From: Candidatus Hydrogenedentota bacterium | GTDB taxonomy: Bacteria > Hydrogenedentota > Hydrogenedentia > Hydrogenedentales > SLHB01 | Length of the DNA stretch: 15,586 bases | Assembly: GCA_003557825.1 (NCBI GenBank) | Contig: PWNM01000396.1 | Location: 1 to 15,586 of the forward strand | Direction: 5' to 3' | Shown: piece after piece, positions 1 to 8,800 of the stretch | How positions within the stretch are numbered: position 1 is the first letter of the stretch | How the letters are laid out: each line of letters opens with the position of its first letter | Program-made: the position numbers and the translations under genes | Notes under the pieces: generated by a model | Databases searched by the model: none | What the model was told of the DNA's origin: nothing | Seen by the model: the letters and a program-made list of their open reading frames with translations, nothing else

Positions 1-314
1 AAGACATCAATGGAATAGGTTACTCAGGCATTGGTTACCGCACCTCGGGCGTGAAGGCGATCGCTCTGGGGGTTGAAAAAGGCGATCCCCAATTTGAACC
101 GACCTACGAGAACGTGGTCAGTGGAGACTATCCGTTGAGCCGGATGCTGTATGTGTATGTGTCGAAAAACCCGATCCAACCCATGGACACCTTGACGAAG
201 GAGTTTCTGAAGTTTGTGTTGTCCATGGAAGGTCAGGAAATCGTGGCGCGGGATGGCTTCCTGCCTTTGCCGGCGGCCGTTGCCGAATCAATCATCGAGA
301 AGCTCGAGGGCTAA
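1..314 (+). CDS. pstS: PstS, phosphate ABC transporter substrate-binding protein (3' end only)
   Basis: This is the C-terminal part of the extracytoplasmic phosphate-binding protein that delivers phosphate to PstCA. The gene starts before the window; the open frame has codons from position 3 and no in-frame stop before TAA at 312-314, so about 103 residues are visible. The visible part starts with a GIGYSGIGY segment and contains YPLSRMLYVYV, which match the typical C-terminal region of PstS proteins of the Pseudomonas/Vibrio type. The end (FLKFVLSMEGQEIVARDGFLPL) is the usual closing helix of the family. An internal GTG at 51 is not a start, because the homology continues upstream of it. pstC follows about 100 nt downstream. 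The signal peptide and most phosphate ligands lie outside the window. Confidence 0.93.
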   Translation, partial: DINGIGYSGIGYRTSGVKAIALGVEKGDPQFEPTYENVVSGDYPLSRMLYVYVSKNPIQPMDTLTKEFLKFVLSMEGQEIVARDGFLPLPAAVAESIIEKLEG

Positions 315-334
315 GCCCAGGATCTCCGCTGAAT

Positions 335-388
335 GAGGGGAGTCCCGCCCATGCCCCTGGGTTCATCCCGGGCGGGCCCCCTCGTTTT
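335..388 (+). terminator. Hairpin between pstS and pstC, probable attenuating terminator
   Basis: The arms at 335-350 and 370-383 pair as GAGGGG plus CCCGCCC with their complements, interrupted by a small bulge, around a loop of about 19 nt. A short T-rich tail (GTTTT, 384-388) follows. This has the form of a Rho-independent terminator or an RNA-stabilising stem. It lies between the highly expressed binding-protein gene and the permease genes of the same operon. Such hairpins commonly leave the binding protein more abundant than the membrane subunits. Partial read-through into pstC is inferred, because no separate promoter is obvious in the short gap. Confidence 0.65.
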
Positions 389-418
389 CATGTAGCAGTA
401 ATGGGGCAGGAAAGACGT

Positions 419-2653
419 ATGAGCGCTGAATACCGAAAGAGAGTAAAACGATGGGATCGGATCGCCACGTGGGTGATAACGGGCGGCGGCATGGCGGTAA
501 TCGCCGCTGTGATACTCATCTTGCTGCTCATTGTGCGCGTGGCCGTGCCGCTGTTCGAATCACAGGAGGCTCGCAAGTTCTGGGGCTCGTCCAATCCATC
601 TACGATTGAGCCGGATACGGTATTGGCCGTTGGGATGGACGACTACCTCGAAACAGGCGTGCTATTGGATCGTGCAGGACGATTCACTTTCGTTAATTTC
701 GCCGATGATTCAACTATCGGTGAGATAGTGCTCGAGCCGCCCTACGAGAGTCCTTCGGAGATCCTGGCGGCTATTCCGCATCATGGACTTGGTTACAGTC
801 TGCTTTGGGCCAATGGCGCAGCAAGCTTCGCCCGGGTTGTTTTTTCACGGGACCACCATGTCGATCGGCCTCCTACAACGGCCTTTCGAGTCGATACCCT
901 TGCGGAGTTTGCGCCTCCCGAAGATGGACTAATCCCAATCCGGACGGTTACTCGGTATCATGATGGCCGCGCCACACGGGCCGACCTGCTACATGACAAC
1001 CGCATTAGGGTTACCCAGGAAGTGGAAGAGACAGACCTATTTGGCAATGTCTCACGCGATTCTCATGTGAGCGTGCTGGATCCAGCGGTGGGCGGCGAAA
1101 TTGCTGATATCTTTGTGGATACCGAAGGTCTGGCGCTCTTCGCTGGAACCAAAGACGGTTATCTGATGCGATGGGCCATGCGGCGGGTGGGTACCATTGA
1201 GCTTACCGATAGCTTGCTGGCCTTCGAGAATAACCGGGCCATTTCGACTCTGTCCATGGTTTTTGGCGATGTGTCGCTTGCCGTGGGCGATGAACAGGGG
1301 GGAATGACTGTTTGGTTCCCGGTGCGCCCCGATTATGATCCGCAACGGCGCGTACTATCGCACATACACACCTTAAAATCCCATCGCGGTCCCGTGACGG
1401 CCATTTCGCCATCGCAACGGACCAAATCGTTGCTGAGTCTTGGCGCCGACGGGGAGCTTCATATGGACCACATGACCAGCAACAAGCACTTGTTTGGCCT
1501 GCGGCCGGAGTCGCCGATCCGCAAGGCAGCCCTCTCCTCGCGGGCCAATGGCATTATTGGCCTGGATGATGCGGGTAGGCTTAATGTGTGGGCCATCGAA
1601 GGCGGATACCCCGAGGCTACATGGGGGACGCTTTTCGGCAAGGTTTGGTATGAAAATTATGACGAACCGGCATTTGTCTGGCAATCGACAGGGGCCACCA
1701 ACGCTTTTGAACCAAAAACCAGCTTGGTGCCGCTCGTATTTGGTAGTTTTAAGGGCACCCTCTATGCCATGCTCTACGCAATTCCCCTGGCCCTATTCGG
1801 GGCAATCTATACAAGCCAGTTTACGACAGCCCGATTTCGTGGAGTGATCAAGCCTGCCGTCGAGGTCATGGCCGCGCTCCCCTCGGTGGTGATTGGTTTT
1901 CTGATCGCCCTGTGGCTGGCTCCGATTGTCGAAGTCCACATCATGCCCTTTGCGGTTAGTTTGGCTGTATTCCCAGCGTGCTTCCTAATTTTCATAGTCC
2001 TATGGCAACCATTTCGAAACCTGAAGCTGGCTCGTCATATTGAGCGGGGGTATGAATTTATCGCGTTCATACCTATCATGCTTTTGGCTGGAGTTGCGGC
2101 CTATTTCATCGGTCATTTCGTCGAAGACATGCTGTTTGCGGGCGACTTCCACCGATGGCTGTTTGAAGACGCAGGCCGTAACTACGACCAGCGAAACTGC
2201 ATTATCATCGCCTTTGGGCTGGGCTTTGCGGTGATTCCCATTATCTTCTCGATTACCGAGGATTCGCTATCGAATGTACCACAACGGCTAACTGCTGCGT
2301 CGATGGCGCTCGGGGCAACCCGTTGGCAGACGGTGTGGCGGGTGGTGTTGCCCAGTGCAAGCCCTTGTATCTTTGCAGCGATTATGATTGGCTTTGGCCG
2401 GGCCGTCGGCGAGACGATGATCGTTCTCATGGCCACGGGCAATACGCCCCTCATGGAGTGGAGCATTTTTACCGGTATGCGGACGTTGTCGGCGAATATC
2501 GCCGTCGAAATACCCGAGGCGCCGGTGGGCGGTACGCTCTACCGGATTCTATTCCTGTCAGCAGTGCTTCTGTTTATCCTAACTTCGATTGTAAACACGG
2601 CCGCGGAATTGGTTCGACAATACCTGAGAAAGCGATATGCACAGTTCCAGTAG
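419..2653 (+). CDS. pstC: PstC, phosphate ABC transporter permease with large N-terminal beta-propeller-like domain
   Basis: PstC is one of the two membrane subunits forming the phosphate channel. The ATG at 419 is preferred (744 aa) because AGGAAA at 408-413 sits 5-7 nt upstream; the in-frame ATG at 401 has no ribosome binding site. One hydrophobic segment spans about residues 18-42. A beta-rich region of nearly 400 residues follows, with WD40/propeller-like stretches such as HRGPVTAISPSQ and LLSLGADGEL. The transport core starts near residue 430. Its cytoplasmic EAA loop, which contacts PstB, is near 617-650 (MALGATRWQTVWRVVLP), followed by GFGRAVGETM. Classic PstC is only about 320 residues, but long forms with an N-terminal extension are known in gammaproteobacteria such as Pseudomonas. 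If the N-terminus is cytoplasmic, the added domain is extracytoplasmic (inference). The gene overlaps pstA by 17 nt. Confidence 0.93.
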   Translation: MSAEYRKRVKRWDRIATWVITGGGMAVIAAVILILLLIVRVAVPLFESQEARKFWGSSNPSTIEPDTVLAVGMDDYLETGVLLDRAGRFTFVNFADDSTIGEIVLEPPYESPSEILAAIPHHGLGYSLLWANGAASFARVVFSRDHHVDRPPTTAFRVDTLAEFAPPEDGLIPIRTVTRYHDGRATRADLLHDNRIRVTQEVEETDLFGNVSRDSHVSVLDPAVGGEIADIFVDTEGLALFAGTKDGYLMRWAMRRVGTIELTDSLLAFENNRAISTLSMVFGDVSLAVGDEQGGMTVWFPVRPDYDPQRRVLSHIHTLKSHRGPVTAISPSQRTKSLLSLGADGELHMDHMTSNKHLFGLRPESPIRKAALSSRANGIIGLDDAGRLNVWAIEGGYPEATWGTLFGKVWYENYDEPAFVWQSTGATNAFEPKTSLVPLVFGSFKGTLYAMLYAIPLALFGAIYTSQFTTARFRGVIKPAVEVMAALPSVVIGFLIALWLAPIVEVHIMPFAVSLAVFPACFLIFIVLWQPFRNLKLARHIERGYEFIAFIPIMLLAGVAAYFIGHFVEDMLFAGDFHRWLFEDAGRNYDQRNCIIIAFGLGFAVIPIIFSITEDSLSNVPQRLTAASMALGATRWQTVWRVVLPSASPCIFAAIMIGFGRAVGETMIVLMATGNTPLMEWSIFTGMRTLSANIAVEIPEAPVGGTLYRILFLSAVLLFILTSIVNTAAELVRQYLRKRYAQFQ

Positions 2654-4274
2654 TAATAAGCTCAAGACGAAGGTAAAGCGTAGCATTTGGGCCGATGGCG
2701 ATCCGTTTATCTGGGCGACGGGAGCCGCGTTAACCTTTACCCTCTGTATGACCGTCATCCTGATGCTCGTGGTGATGTACAACGGCCTCGGAGTGCTCTG
2801 GCCTCATCAGATCTCATTGTTTGAGATGGAAGACGGCAGTTTTGTCGCCGGCAAGATCATGCAGTGGAGCGAGATACCGGACGGAGGCGGAGAACGGGTG
2901 CAGCTCAAGGTCGGCAACCGCGATCTGTACAGCCTCGATTTCCGGTGGGTTCCCGAAAATGACATTGCAGAAATCACATTTCCTAATGATGCCATCGCTC
3001 TGGAACGCCGGGAGTTCGGGAACTTCTACGGTTTTCTTCAGGAGTTGTCCCTGAACGACATTACCGTACCGGCGGACACAGAACCGTGGGAGGCCTTTCT
3101 GTCGGCATGGAATGCCGCGGTCGAACGAACCCAACCAATCCAGGCCTTGTCGCAAGAGGTACAGCGGTTGAGTCGCGAGATGGAACGGAATCGGCTAAGC
3201 AGGGCCCGACTCGAACACCAAGGCGTCGAAGCCGATGCGCCCAAGATGGTGAATCTCATAGAGGAACAAAGCGAGCTGCGGGCCCAGTTCGATGAAACCC
3301 TGGCTGAGCAGAATCGAAAAACAGCGGCCCTGCGACAAGAGACCGCCATCTTTGCCGACGCCGGCGGCCGTACCCGTGAGATTGCTCTTGTCGATGTTGT
3401 TCGTCCTTATCGACCCAATACGATGAGCATCCCCGCGAAGGTTGGGTTCTATGCATCCAAGTTGTGGGAACTGCTCTCGGCCGAACCGCGCGAGTCAAAC
3501 ACCGAAGGCGGCCTGTTTCCTGCCATCTTTGGCACGGTCATGTTGATCTTTTTGATGAGCATCCTGTCTTTCCCTCTCGGCGTTTTGGCGGCCATCTACT
3601 TGCAGGAATATGCAAAGGAAGGTTCCATGGTAAAGGCGGTACACATCGCCGTAAACAACCTCGCCGGCATTCCGTCCATTGTGTACGGCATTTTCGGACT
3701 CGGGTTCTTCGTATACGGCGTGGGGGGGATTGTTGACAGCCTGTTCTTTGCTGAACGATTGCCCACGCCGACCTTTGGCACCGGAGGCATCCTATGGGCG
3801 AGTCTGACGCTTGGACTGCTAACGGTCCCCGTGGTGATCGTGGCCACCGAGGAGGCGCTGAGTTCGGTACCGAAAGGGATTCGTGAGGCGTCCTATGCCC
3901 TGGGCGCCACGCGGTTGCAGACCTTGCGCCGGACCGTACTCCCCATGGCCTCGCCGGGCATCATGACCGGGTTTATCCTCGCCATGGCGCGGGCGGCAGG
4001 CGAAGTGGCTCCTTTGATGATCACAGGCGTGGTCAAACTGGCCCCGTCCTTGCCCATTGATGGGCAGTTTCCTTTTATCCACCTGGACCGCAAGTTTATG
4101 CATCTTGGATTCCATATTTATGATGTGGGTTTTCAATCGCCCAATGTGGAAGCGGCGAAACCGATGGTATATGTGACGACGATGTTGTTGGTGTTGATCG
4201 TGCTTATCATGAGTAGTCTGGCCATCTACCTGCGGTCACGGATGAAGAAACGGTATCAGATGGGCTCGATGTAA
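2637..4274 (+). CDS. pstA: PstA, phosphate ABC transporter permease with N-terminal coiled-coil extension
   Basis: PstA is the second channel-forming subunit of the phosphate importer, here 545 aa against about 300 in the classic form. A first membrane segment lies at about residues 24-50. An additional region of about 230 residues follows, including a charged heptad-like stretch at about 168-237 (for example QEVQRLSREMERN) that looks like a coiled coil. The transport core starts near residue 290 (GGLFPAIFGTVMLIFLMS). The EAA loop is near 407-440 (ALGATRLQTLRRTVLP), followed by AMARAAGEVAPLM, a strong PstA signature. The long form parallels that of PstC, and the two extensions may interact (inference). 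The start overlaps the end of pstC; only a weak GAGAAAG precedes it, so coupling to pstC translation is likely. Confidence 0.93.
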   Translation: MHSSSSNKLKTKVKRSIWADGDPFIWATGAALTFTLCMTVILMLVVMYNGLGVLWPHQISLFEMEDGSFVAGKIMQWSEIPDGGGERVQLKVGNRDLYSLDFRWVPENDIAEITFPNDAIALERREFGNFYGFLQELSLNDITVPADTEPWEAFLSAWNAAVERTQPIQALSQEVQRLSREMERNRLSRARLEHQGVEADAPKMVNLIEEQSELRAQFDETLAEQNRKTAALRQETAIFADAGGRTREIALVDVVRPYRPNTMSIPAKVGFYASKLWELLSAEPRESNTEGGLFPAIFGTVMLIFLMSILSFPLGVLAAIYLQEYAKEGSMVKAVHIAVNNLAGIPSIVYGIFGLGFFVYGVGGIVDSLFFAERLPTPTFGTGGILWASLTLGLLTVPVVIVATEEALSSVPKGIREASYALGATRLQTLRRTVLPMASPGIMTGFILAMARAAGEVAPLMITGVVKLAPSLPIDGQFPFIHLDRKFMHLGFHIYDVGFQSPNVEAAKPMVYVTTMLLVLIVLIMSSLAIYLRSRMKKRYQMGSM

Positions 4275-4296
4275 GCCTCATTTTGCAAGGAGTATC

Positions 4297-5079
4297 ATGA
4301 CGCAATTGGTAACCTCAGTCATAGAAGATCCGATCGTCCGGACACGGAATCTGAATCTGTACTATAGCGGCGCCCAGGCATTGTTCAACATATCGATGGA
4401 TTTCCCTCGCAACCAGGTAACGGCGTTAATCGGACCGTCGGGTTGCGGGAAATCGACCCTGTTGCGATGTCTGAATCGAATGAACGACCTTATCATTGGC
4501 GTCACCGTTGATGGAAGCATTTTGCTCGAGGACATCGAACTGGACGATCCCGATTTGGACGTAGTCGAGCTGCGACGGCAGGTGGGCATGGTCTTTCAAA
4601 AGAGCAACCCCTTTCCGAACACCATTTTCGAGAACGTGGTCTACGGTCTGCGCATCGCCGGAATGAACAACCGTGAGGAGCTCCGCGTGACCTGCGAACG
4701 GAGCCTCCAACAGGCGGGGTTATGGGACGAAGTGAAAGATCGGCTCCATGAATCGGCCCTGGGCCTCTCCGGCGGCCAACAGCAGCGGCTGTGCATTGCC
4801 CGGGCCATCGCCATCAACCCGCAGGTCGTGTTGATGGACGAACCGTGCTCGGCCCTGGACCCCAGATCGACAGCCCGCATCGAGGACCTTATCGCCGAAC
4901 TGCGCGAGCAATATACCATCGTGATTGTGACGCATAACATGCAACAGGCTGCACGCGTATCCGATTACACCGGATTTTTGTATGAGGGCGTGCTGATTGA
5001 ATTCGGGTTGACCAAGAAAATCTTTACCAAGCCCAACGAGAAACAGACTGAAGATTACATCACAGGCCGGTTTGGTTGA
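4297..5079 (+). CDS. pstB: PstB, phosphate ABC transporter ATP-binding protein
   Basis: PstB is the cytoplasmic ATPase that powers phosphate import through PstC and PstA. At 260 aa it has the normal family length. The nucleotide-binding motifs are intact: Walker A GPSGCGKST at residues 46-54, Q-loop glutamine 101 (FQKSNPFP), signature LSGGQQQRL from 157, Walker B VVLMDEP with D181 and E182, and H-loop H213 (VTHNM). The segments SGCGKSTLLRCLNRMNDL and QKSNPFP are distinctive of PstB among ABC ATPases. AAGGAG at 4287-4292 precedes the ATG. The gene starts 22 nt after pstA and is followed closely by phoU, completing the usual pst operon order. Confidence 0.97.
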   Translation: MTQLVTSVIEDPIVRTRNLNLYYSGAQALFNISMDFPRNQVTALIGPSGCGKSTLLRCLNRMNDLIIGVTVDGSILLEDIELDDPDLDVVELRRQVGMVFQKSNPFPNTIFENVVYGLRIAGMNNREELRVTCERSLQQAGLWDEVKDRLHESALGLSGGQQQRLCIARAIAINPQVVLMDEPCSALDPRSTARIEDLIAELREQYTIVIVTHNMQQAARVSDYTGFLYEGVLIEFGLTKKIFTKPNEKQTEDYITGRFG

Positions 5080-5105
5080 GCAATACTCAGAGAAGGAAGC
5101 TATCC

Positions 5106-5795
5106 ATGTCGATACATTTGCAACGGGCCATCACCAGTTTGAAAAAACAGTTGCTCACGCTGGGCGCGCATGTCGAGGAGAATGTTCATCTGGCAGTGAA
5201 AGCCGTTGAAAACCGCGACACAGATACTGCCGAACAGGTCATCCAAAACGACGATATCATCGATCAGATGGAAGTGGATATCGAAGAAGACGGGCTCAAG
5301 ATGCTGGCCTTGTATCAACCGGTTGCCATTGACCTGCGGTTCATCATCGTGACCATCAAAATAAACAACGACCTGGAACGCATCGGCGACCTGGCGGTCA
5401 ACGTAGCGGAACGGGCCATGTTTCTCGCCAATTGGCGCCCCCTGCCCATCTACTTTAAGTTCCACGCCATGGGCGAGATAACCCAGTCCATGCTTAAACG
5501 CAGCCTGGATTCGTTGGTGAATACCGATGTGGAGCTTGCTCGGCAGGTTTGTGCGGATGATGACAAAGTGGATGCCATGAACCGCGAGGTGTACCAGCAG
5601 GTGGAAACTGGCGCTCGGGATCATCCGGATGATCTCGAAGCGTTTCTCCATGCCCTGGGCGTGTCGCGGCATCTCGAACGCATTGCCGATCTGGCTACCA
5701 ACATTTCCGAGGACGTGATCTACATGGCGAGCGGCGAGATTGTCCGGCATCGCGTCGAGGATTACACGAGCGGAAGCAAAGGCGAACCCGACTGA
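5106..5795 (+). CDS. phoU: PhoU, phosphate signalling and transport regulator
   Basis: PhoU is a cytoplasmic all-helical protein that links Pst transporter activity to the PhoR/PhoB phosphate response and limits phosphate uptake. The protein (229 aa) shows the expected two repeated three-helix PhoU units. Each carries the metal-binding E-x3-D motif: E91/D95 in DLERIGDLAVNVAE and E191/D195 in HLERIADLATNISED. The ATG at 5106 is chosen because AAGGAAG at 5093-5099 is well spaced. An in-frame TTG at 5076 overlaps the pstB stop and would add ten residues, but it has no clear ribosome binding site. It is the last gene of the pst operon. No phoB or phoR gene is adjacent, so the sensor and regulator partners are probably elsewhere. 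Confidence 0.95.
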   Translation: MSIHLQRAITSLKKQLLTLGAHVEENVHLAVKAVENRDTDTAEQVIQNDDIIDQMEVDIEEDGLKMLALYQPVAIDLRFIIVTIKINNDLERIGDLAVNVAERAMFLANWRPLPIYFKFHAMGEITQSMLKRSLDSLVNTDVELARQVCADDDKVDAMNREVYQQVETGARDHPDDLEAFLHALGVSRHLERIADLATNISEDVIYMASGEIVRHRVEDYTSGSKGEPD

Positions 5796-5829
5796 CGACG
5801 GCTATGAGGGCTGTTTTGGGAATTGCGGT

Positions 5830-5859
5830 GAGGAGCGCCTGACCCATCAGGCGCTCCTC
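5830..5859. terminator. Perfect 13-bp hairpin between convergent phoU and ThuA gene
   Basis: The sequence at 5830-5842 (GAGGAGCGCCTGA) is exactly complementary to 5847-5859, around a four-base CCCA loop. It lies between the stop of phoU and the stop of the convergent ThuA-family gene, so it can serve as a terminator in both directions. Neither strand has a clear T-run after the stem, so it may be a Rho-dependent or mRNA-end-protecting structure rather than a classic intrinsic terminator. Confidence 0.65.
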
Positions 5860-5871
5860 CTATCAGATGAG

Positions 5872-8800
5872 CTATTCAAATTCGAGTTCAAGTTCGTGAA
5901 TCGACCACCAAAGACCGCCGTGTTCGCTGGTCTGGACGATGCGAATAAACCGACCTTGAGCGCCGCCAAGATCGAGGGTGATGCGTGCCGAGTCACCATC
6001 GCCTTCTGCCACCGGTTCCCCTAGATCGTCGAGGCTATTGGTCACATACACCTCATAACCTCTCGGGTAATCGCCTCCCGATCCTGCGGAATCAAGAACC
6101 AGCTGCTGTACGGCGCGCTCCCAACCGAGATCGATCTGGAACCACTGGCCCGGCCGTTGGGTCTCACCGGTGGTCCAGCGTGAGCCGCGGTCGCCATCGA
6201 CAGCGTTTTCGGCAGCATCCGCGTTGCGCGACGCCGTGACGGCTATGGGTTGAGATTTCATCTGCTCGACGAGCTGTTGGGCGTGCTCTCCAAGATCCGG
6301 ATCATCCACATATTGCTCCATGACTTCGAGGGCCGCTGGATGGGGCACTTGGGCCAACCCGGACAGGGCGAGCCGCTTTTCCTGATCGCCCTCCGCCAAA
6401 GCAAGGCCTTGCTCATAAAGTTGAACCGTTTCTACCGAATCCCGATCGCTGGGTTGCTCGAGTAGTCGCAGATAGGACCGCAGCGCAACGATGCGCAACG
6501 GCCGCGAGGGAGCTTCCTGGGCCAGTGCATAGAGGTCATCCAGCGGAGCAGGCGTCGGCCAGTTGGCCAGGGCGCGAATGGCCGTTTCGCTAACCTTCTC
6601 GTTTGGATCGTCCAGGGCCGCCCGTAATACATCGAGAGCTGCATCATCGCCCAGTTCCCCCAGGACCTGTACAATGGCTGCCCGTCCTTCGGGGTTGTCC
6701 TCGCTATCAGGATAGGCGTCGATCAGGGCCTCGACAATTGTTTCGTGCTGATCGGGTTGCCGCGAGATAGCGACCAACACGTTCTCGGCTTCTGTGCGAA
6801 CGGCGTCATCGGTCTCGGTCAACATAAGGTGGGTGATTGCCGCAGCATCCTCCGCTGTCGCCAGGTCCGTCAATGCGCGAAACGCCTCGATGCGCACATC
6901 CGTATCGTCATCCTCCGCCAGCTCAATCAAGGTCGGCGTCAGGAGCGTGGCATGGCGTTGTCCTAAGCTTCGTACCAACTCGACCCGTTCGGCCGAGGAG
7001 GCATCGTCCAACTGCCGGACGATGGCGAAATCGACATCGTTTCCGCGTAGACCGTATAAGGCGCGTCGCGCTGCGTCAACTTCGGCGCCGGAGCCCTCCG
7101 CTGCAGCACGAGCCAGAAGGGGCACGTCGGGGACGGTCCCCAACACGCCGATGGCATTGAGCGCAGCCACCCGGACCTCCTCGTCGTCGGATTGTTCGAA
7201 CAGATCGCGAATGGTCCCAAGAGCCTCCACCTCTACCCGATCTGCCATGGCGTGGATCAACAAGGCCTGCACGTCGGGTTCCATATCATGGATGCCTGCC
7301 AACAAGGCTTCGGGAGCATCGAGCGTCCGGGCGACCTCAGCCGCAGCAGTGCGGACGATAACTTGGTCGTGATGCAGCGCTTCACGTATATAAGGAACGG
7401 CCGCTTCGCCTTGGACGGCCGCAAGCCCAACAAGAGCGGCGGCCCGCGTCGAGGGCAGCTCAAACGGACCATATAACGCTTCGTAGAGCGTCACTGCTTG
7501 GGCTTCATCGCCTGCTTGTGCGAAGCCCTCGGCGCAGTACAAGAGACCTTCGTCTATGGCACGACGGACGGCCCGAGAGGCCTCCGGCTTAGCAACGCTC
7601 AAGGCGTCTCTTGCTTCGGATCCGCCGATTTTGCCAAGCGCTACGGCCGCGGCTTTCGCCGTGGCGGCATCGTCATCGGCCAGCAGATTGGTGAGTACGC
7701 CGATGGCCTGGTGGTCCCGTCGTTCACCGATCGAGGCGATGATGCCAAGTCGAGCACGGCCTTCGGTGGCATCCAGGGTCTCGCGCAACGCCCGGTCTAC
7801 TGCATCGCTTTCAGGCAACCGTTCTAGGGCATAGCGAGCGGGGTGCGCCGTCTGTTCATCGTGCAACAATCCAGCCAACACCGGCACGGAAGCTTCGGTT
7901 CCAATGATGTAGAGTTGCCGACACGCGAACAGGGCTGCGTCAAAAGGGACCTGGGGGCCCTCCAGTACAGCCAGGAACCGCTTCTCGAGTTCGGCGCGCA
8001 TATCGGCATCGCCGTGGCTGTCCATAGCAAGCTGTTCAAGGGCCTGTAAGGGTGCCGAATCGTCGCCAAACTCGAAACCGGCGAGCGCCTCGAACACCCC
8101 ATCGAGCTTCATCTCACGACCCACGGCGCGGGACTCCTCGATGTACTCGTCGCTCAGCGCGGCGCTCGGGGTGGTGTCGGCTTCGAGGTCGCCCACGGCA
8201 AACTGCACGCCGTCCAAGTAATGCTGCACCACGTTGGGCGTCCAGAACACATGCTCGTTATGGCCGAGGGAGCAGTAGAACACCCGTCCTTCGCCGTAGC
8301 TCCGGACCCACGAGATGGCGAAATCGTCATCGGTACGATGAATGCCATTCTTGGTCATGTCCGTCAGGTCTGTATCGAGGCTCATCAAGACCCGTAGATT
8401 CTCGCGCGAATAGGGTTCGCGGAACTGGTAAATTTCATCCGTGATGGCGAAGGTCTGCCCTTCAAAGGCTGCGACCAGGGGGTGGGCCGGATCGTCGATT
8501 TTGATATGGACGGTATCATCGGCGTTCCAGGGATGGCCATGGAAGTAGCCGCCGATCATCTCGCCGTATTCCTCCCATTGGTAAAGCGTGTCGGTGGCCG
8601 CATGAACGCCGACCAAGCCCCCGCCGTTGCGGACGAAGTCGAGGAAGCTTTCCTTGAGGCGGGCCTCCCGTTCAAGGGCCTCTTGCCGTTCGCCTTCATC
8701 GAGCTCATCCAAGTTGGGGTGCGTAAACACCTCGCCCGTCGTGTTGTTCATGATCACGGCATCGAACTGGGCCAGGTTTTCAGGCTCGAACATGGCGATG

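Noticed and set aside
401..418. Upstream ATG for pstC
   Set aside because: It has no ribosome binding site, and the next ATG at 419 has AGGAAA at good spacing.
5076..5105. TTG start for phoU overlapping the pstB stop
   Set aside because: The ATG at 5106 has a good ribosome binding site and gives the usual PhoU length; the TTG remains a minor alternative.
5100..5750. 216-codon open frame antisense to phoU
   Set aside because: The product has no recognisable family features, while phoU on the + strand has clear paired E-x3-D motifs. It is a by-product of codon bias.
6794..7372. 192-codon Ser/Arg/Ala-rich open frame opposite the HEAT repeats
   Set aside because: Low-complexity composition is what the reverse strand of a GC-rich helical repeat gives; no domain is seen.
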